From positions 1-23,005 of the forward strand of contig JAUYPY010000015.1 in NCBI GenBank assembly GCA_030697445.1: a stretch of DNA of 23,005 nt. Reading direction: 5' to 3'. Under the pieces are notes generated by a model, which ran no database searches, was not told where the DNA came from, and worked only from the letters and a program-made list of their open reading frames with translations. The position numbers were made by a program, and so were the translations under genes. Positions 19,922-23,005 of the stretch are shown here, piece by piece (position 1 is the stretch's first letter; each line of letters starts with the position of its first letter). This DNA comes from a bacterium (GTDB taxonomy: Bacteria; Patescibacteriota; Minisyncoccia; Phycocordibacterales; UBA10002).

Positions 19922-21137
19922 TACGCAGTATTCTATCAATTTTCCGCGCAATTGCTATAAAATCCTTTTCCTTCTTTCCACGCGTGGTTTCGGCGGCCGT
20001 GCCGAGCCGAATACCGGAAGGGTCAACCGGACTGCGCGTATCAAATGGAATCGTATTTTTATTTACAATAATTCCTGCTTTTTCCAATCGCTCACTCGCC
20101 TCCTTACCTCCAACCCCCCCTGCCATGAGCGAAGTCGAAGGGTTTCCATTCATCCAAGTATCAACCAAAAGAAGATGTGAATCAGTGCCGCCAGAGATTA
20201 TGCGCCACTCTAAACGAGCAAGCTCGTCGGACAAAGCCCGAGCGTTTTTTACCACTTGCGCCGCGTATTTTCTAAACACCGGAGTGCTCGCCTCTTGCAA
20301 GGCAACGGCCACAGCCGCGATTTGATTCAAGTGCGGACCCCCTTGCAGTCCGGGAAAAACTGCCTTGTCTATTTTTTTATCCAGTTCGCGGTTATCTTTG
20401 CGAGAAAAAATCAAAGCCGCGCGCGGGCCGCGGAGAGTTTTGTGCACTGTCGTTGTTACCACATCTGCATACAAAAACGGCGACGGGTACGCGCCACCGG
20501 CAATCAGCCCTGCAAAGTGCGACATATCTACCATCAGATACGCTCCTCCGGCATTGGCAGCATCGCGAAATTTTTTGAAATCAATAATGCGTGGATACGC
20601 GGTAAATCCTGCGACAATGAGCGCGGGTTTTTCGCTCGAAGCAACCTGCTTGAGTTCTTCATAATCCAACACTTCGGTTTTTTGAGAAACATCATATGGA
20701 ACCTGCGTCCAAAACTTACCGCTCGCAGACACCTTATGTCCGTGCGTTAAATGCCCGCCGTGCGCAAGCGACATCCCCATAATTTTGCCTGCCCCGACCG
20801 AAGCGTCGGGGCCACCCTGCGGTACAAGAGCGAGATACACGGCAATATTTGCCGGTGAACCAGAAAGCGGCTGGACATTCACCGCCCATTCATTTGGCGA
20901 GAGTTTAAATAGTTTGAGCGCTCGTTCTTTTGCGAGATTCTCTATTTTATCCATCACTTCATTTCCACCGTAATAGCGCGCCCCCGGATACCCTTCCGCA
21001 TACTTGTTGGTCAACTCGCTCCCCAGTGCTTCCAAAACATCTTTGGAAACATAATTTTCCGAAGCGATAAGATTTATCGCCTTTTTCTGCCGCTTCTTCT
21101 CCGCGTCTATCAGTTTCTTGATTTGAGTATCTTTCAT
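19902..21137 (-). CDS. glyA: Serine hydroxymethyltransferase
   Basis: The 411-residue PLP enzyme converts serine and tetrahydrofolate to glycine and methylene-tetrahydrofolate, the cofactor used by thymidylate synthase. Family motifs: INLIASENYVSKDVLEALGSELTNKYAEGYPGARYYGGNE, SLAHGGHLTHG, VDMSHFAGLIAGG and TTTVHKTLRGPR with the PLP Lys at 233. Length is normal. Two short palindrome-derived segments add residues: GGPDASVGAG (108-117) after YLALVPQ, and NPSTSLMAGG (about 332-341) before VGGKEASERLEKAG. It starts 3 bases after tmk and overlaps argS. An AT-rich stretch before the ATG may hold a -10. Confidence 0.97.
   Translation of the reverse strand: MKDTQIKKLIDAEKKRQKKAINLIASENYVSKDVLEALGSELTNKYAEGYPGARYYGGNEVMDKIENLAKERALKLFKLSPNEWAVNVQPLSGSPANIAVYLALVPQGGPDASVGAGKIMGMSLAHGGHLTHGHKVSASGKFWTQVPYDVSQKTEVLDYEELKQVASSEKPALIVAGFTAYPRIIDFKKFRDAANAGGAYLMVDMSHFAGLIAGGAYPSPFLYADVVTTTVHKTLRGPRAALIFSRKDNRELDKKIDKAVFPGLQGGPHLNQIAAVAVALQEASTPVFRKYAAQVVKNARALSDELARLEWRIISGGTDSHLLLVDTWMNGNPSTSLMAGGVGGKEASERLEKAGIIVNKNTIPFDTRSPVDPSGIRLGTAAETTRGKKEKDFIAIARKIDRILRNGDRTH
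20117..20143. repeat. GAGCGAAGTCGAAGGG-type short repeat in the glyA 3' half
   Basis: The segment reads CCCCTGCCATGAGCGAAGTCG followed by AAGGGT. Its ends CCC and GGG and the core GAGCGAAGTC make an imperfect palindrome of a type dispersed in many bacterial genomes. It encodes part of NGNPSTSLMAGG, a loop longer than in typical GlyA. Confidence 0.45.
20791..20812. repeat. GCCCCGAC-CGAAGC-GTCGGGGC palindrome in the glyA 5' half
   Basis: An 8-bp perfect stem with a 6-base loop encodes GGPDASVGAG, inserted where other GlyA proteins have a short PGDTI-type turn. The reading frame is kept. Confidence 0.6.
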
Positions 21138-21140
21138 GTT

Positions 21141-21770
21141 TTATATAATATATTTTTTCAGTTTGGCGACAAGCGCTTGAGTTACGGTGTCAAAGGGAAG
21201 GTTGGCGTCAATCGTTGAACATGGAACTTGTTTAAAAAAATCCAGAAGACCGCGTCGCATGCGTGTGTGAAATTGCACATCGCGCTCGTCAAAGTGATTC
21301 AGTATTTCTCCTTTTTGTTTTTGTTTGCGCGACAAGCCAATGTGCGGTTCAACATCAAGAAAAAAGTAGCGTGCCGGAATGTTTTTGCCAAGGTAAAATC
21401 GGCGCATATCCCAGAAGAAATCTCTGAGTCCAGAGGCCTTTTGCGCAAAGATTTGATACGCGTATGTAGACGAATCAAAACGGTCTACGAGAACATTTTG
21501 TCCGCGCGCAAGTGCCGGAATAATAGTATTTTTTAAATGGTCTGCCCGCGCCGCCCAAAACAGAGCGAAGTGTGTTTTTGCATCCGCTTGTTTCGCATTT
21601 TCTGAATTAAGAATAAGTGAACGAATCTCTTCGGCGTATGGCGAGCCGCCCGGCTCGCGTGTTATCAAAATGCGTGCGCCAAAACATTCTTGAATCTTGC
21701 GTATTTGAGTGCTTTTCCCCGAACCCTCACCGCCCTCAAGCACAAAAAATCTACCTTTTTTATTTTTCAT
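21141..21770 (-). CDS. tmk: Thymidylate kinase
   Basis: The 209-residue protein has the P-loop GGEGSGKST (residues of about 14-22), TREPGGSPYAEEIRSLIL (dTMP and Arg loop), the DR motif VLVDRFDSSTYAYQ, and FLDVEPHIGLSRK before a basic LID (KQKQKGEILNHFDERDVQFH). It phosphorylates dTMP to dTDP. DRF for the usual DRY and the short LID are mild variants. It lies 2 bases after the deaminase and 3 before glyA, in one transcription unit supplying dTTP. Confidence 0.95.
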   Translation of the reverse strand: MKNKKGRFFVLEGGEGSGKSTQIRKIQECFGARILITREPGGSPYAEEIRSLILNSENAKQADAKTHFALFWAARADHLKNTIIPALARGQNVLVDRFDSSTYAYQIFAQKASGLRDFFWDMRRFYLGKNIPARYFFLDVEPHIGLSRKQKQKGEILNHFDERDVQFHTRMRRGLLDFFKQVPCSTIDANLPFDTVTQALVAKLKKYII

Positions 21771-21772
21771 AT

Positions 21773-22228
21773 TTATCTTTTTGTATTAAAGAGCTTTTCA
21801 CTTCCTTCCAAAAGATACACATTACGAATGCCTGCGTCAATCATAGCGTCCCAACACGGCTTGCAGCACCACCAGTGCCCGTATAAATACAAATCCGCGC
21901 CGTGCGTCGTTTCGCCGCGCGTACGGGCATCGGCAAGCGCTTTCGGCTCGCTGTGATTTTTCGGATGACACCCTTCGCACAAGTCATAACGATCTCCCGT
22001 CGGAATATGCTGCCGTACCCGCTCGCAACCGTATTCCTTATGATATAAACTGCCATTCGCGCCACGGCCAATAACGCGTTCTCTTTGCACAACGACACTG
22101 CCGGTTTTTTGAAAATTATCCAGCGAATGCGCAAGCGCGTAATCTCGCGCGGCGCGCATAAACACATTATCCTCCGACACATATTTTATTTCTCTTCCTT
22201 CAGGCAAATACGGGTATTGAATGGCCAT
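21773..22228 (-). CDS. dCMP/cytidine-deaminase-like zinc enzyme
   Basis: From ATG 22228 (MAIQYPYLPEG) the protein has 151 residues. HSEPKAL (H92, E94) and CCKPCWDAM (C122, C125) form the zinc and catalytic site of the cytidine/deoxycytidylate deaminase fold. An extra Cys/His cluster (C68, C84, C87, H88) could bind a second metal, as in some dCMP deaminases. The Pro that usually precedes the first Cys is missing. A -10 (TATACT, 22248-22243) supports this start over ATG 22255, which would add MILYYMLFR. It is divergent from thyA and upstream of tmk, so deoxypyrimidine metabolism is likely. The true substrate (dCMP, 5-methyl-dCMP or a base) is open. Confidence 0.8.
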   Translation of the reverse strand: MAIQYPYLPEGREIKYVSEDNVFMRAARDYALAHSLDNFQKTGSVVVQRERVIGRGANGSLYHKEYGCERVRQHIPTGDRYDLCEGCHPKNHSEPKALADARTRGETTHGADLYLYGHWWCCKPCWDAMIDAGIRNVYLLEGSEKLFNTKR

Positions 22229-22242
22229 ACGAAACAGCATAT

Positions 22243-22250
22243 AGTATAAA
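22243..22250. promoter_or_regulatory. Overlapping divergent -10 boxes for thyA and the deaminase gene
   Basis: AGTATAAA holds TATAAA (22245-22250) for the plus strand and TATACT (22248-22243) for the minus strand. The plus-strand box ends 6 bases before ATG 22257, so thyA mRNA would be leaderless. The minus-strand box ends 14 bases before ATG 22228. The boxes share four bases, so the two genes would compete for RNA polymerase. Confidence 0.5.
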
Positions 22251-22256
22251 ATCATT

Positions 22257-23005
22257 ATGACAAAATTTGACGAGATTTATCAAGGGTTGGTTCGGCGCAT
22301 TATGACCGAGGGCGTTGCCGAAGTGAACCAAAGGACTCGCCACGAAACGCGCGCAATTCCGGGCATGCACTTTTCTGTGGACATTGAAAAAGACGGTTTC
22401 CCGCTTTTAACACTCCGCAAAATACCGATTCAGATGTTTGTGGCGGAACAGTTGTGGTTTATTTCCGGCGGGCGCAAACCCGAGGATTTTCTCCGCGAGT
22501 TTACTAAAATCTGGGACGACTTCACTAATCCGGGCGATGTTGTGACGGTCGCTTACGGTTACCGATGGCGCAAACATTTCGGGCGCGACCAACTTGGACT
22601 TCTCGTAAAGCTGCTGGAAAAAGACCCGAGCTCGCGGCACGGCGTGGTCGTCGCGTGGGACCCGGCAGGCGACGGACTCGGCGGCGCGATAAAGAAAAAT
22701 GTGCCCTGTCCATACTCGTTTACGGTTAATATAATTGGCGGTCGGCTCAACCTACACAACATCATCCGTTCCAATGATGTTATTTTAGGCACGCCGTCGG
22801 ATGTCGCGGGGTTTGCGCTCCTTCAATGCATCCTCGCGCAACAATTGGGAGTGCGTCCTGGTATTTACAGCCATTCAATTTCAAACGCACACATTTATGA
22901 CACGCACTATTTTGCGGCGGAAGAAATTATGCGAAGAAACAACGAACATAAAAAAATAGCGATCACCATACCCACAAAGACATTTGAGAGGGCGGAAAAA
23001 AAAGA
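22257..23005 (+). CDS. thyA: Thymidylate synthase / deoxypyrimidylate (hydroxy)methylase, partial
   Basis: The first 249 residues are present; the gene runs off the window. Family features: NQRTRHETRAIPGMHFSVDI at the N-terminus, AEQLWFISG, AYGYRWRKHFGRDQL, the nucleophile C151 in KNVPCPYSF, RSNDVILGTPSDVAGFALL and HIYDTH. In thymidylate synthases that use dUMP, the residue at D182 is normally Asn (E. coli N177); Asp occurs in dCMP hydroxymethylases. The enzyme may act on dCMP rather than dUMP. Methylene-tetrahydrofolate from GlyA nearby would be the donor. No Shine-Dalgarno is present; the -10 is 6 bases upstream. Divergent from the deaminase-tmk unit. Confidence 0.88.
   Translation, partial: MTKFDEIYQGLVRRIMTEGVAEVNQRTRHETRAIPGMHFSVDIEKDGFPLLTLRKIPIQMFVAEQLWFISGGRKPEDFLREFTKIWDDFTNPGDVVTVAYGYRWRKHFGRDQLGLLVKLLEKDPSSRHGVVVAWDPAGDGLGGAIKKNVPCPYSFTVNIIGGRLNLHNIIRSNDVILGTPSDVAGFALLQCILAQQLGVRPGIYSHSISNAHIYDTHYFAAEEIMRRNNEHKKIAITIPTKTFERAEKK

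Overview
The window looks like chromosome from a Candidate Phyla Radiation bacterium (Patescibacteria, probably a Paceibacteria/Parcubacteria-type lineage; finer placement cannot be supported by reading alone). Reasons: tightly packed housekeeping genes with overlaps of a few bases, a compact GlyQS-type glycyl-tRNA synthetase, an EF-P with a divergent loop tip, an IleRS carrying an extra domain, a PaaX/Cas2-like orphan protein, short palindromic repeats placed inside essential genes, and few Shine-Dalgarno sites but several -10 boxes only 6-10 bases from the start codon.

Layout. 1-285: 3' end of recA. 347-715: small protein with an RNA polymerase alpha-CTD-like helical domain. 858-1445: PaaX/Cas2-like protein flanked by two near-identical 36-bp palindromic repeats, followed by efp. 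2126-9801 (minus): rpsR, ssb, rpsF, tatD, metG, an AI-2E family permease, an M16 peptidase, a RelE/Phd-type toxin-antitoxin pair with its own promoter-operator, and glyS. 9807-12215: a complete diversity-generating retroelement (DGR): reverse transcriptase, Avd-like accessory protein on the opposite strand, template repeat, and a target gene whose 3' end is the variable repeat. 12390-22228 (minus): a near-continuous operon of dCMP-deaminase-like gene, tmk, glyA, argS, ileS, recO and a membrane-anchored surface protein, ending in tandem terminators. 22257-23005 (plus): thyA-like gene, cut by the window end.

How it fits together. The DGR lies between two housekeeping operons. Template and variable repeats differ at 24 of 119 positions, and 23 of these fall on template adenines, the signature of RT-driven adenine mutagenesis. 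A run of 11 C's at 10773-10783 lies at the 5' ends of both the RT gene (minus) and the avd gene (plus). Adding one C would give both genes an in-frame ATG, so the run is either a phase switch for the retroelement or a homopolymer error. Near the right end, a thymidylate-synthase-family gene with Asp where Asn normally reads dUMP is divergent from a dCMP-deaminase-like gene and tmk, which suggests an unusual dTMP supply route.

The points I would check first are the poly-C gate, the palindrome-flanked PaaX/Cas2 gene, the IleRS-histidine phosphatase fusion, and the repeat family shared by metG and argS.
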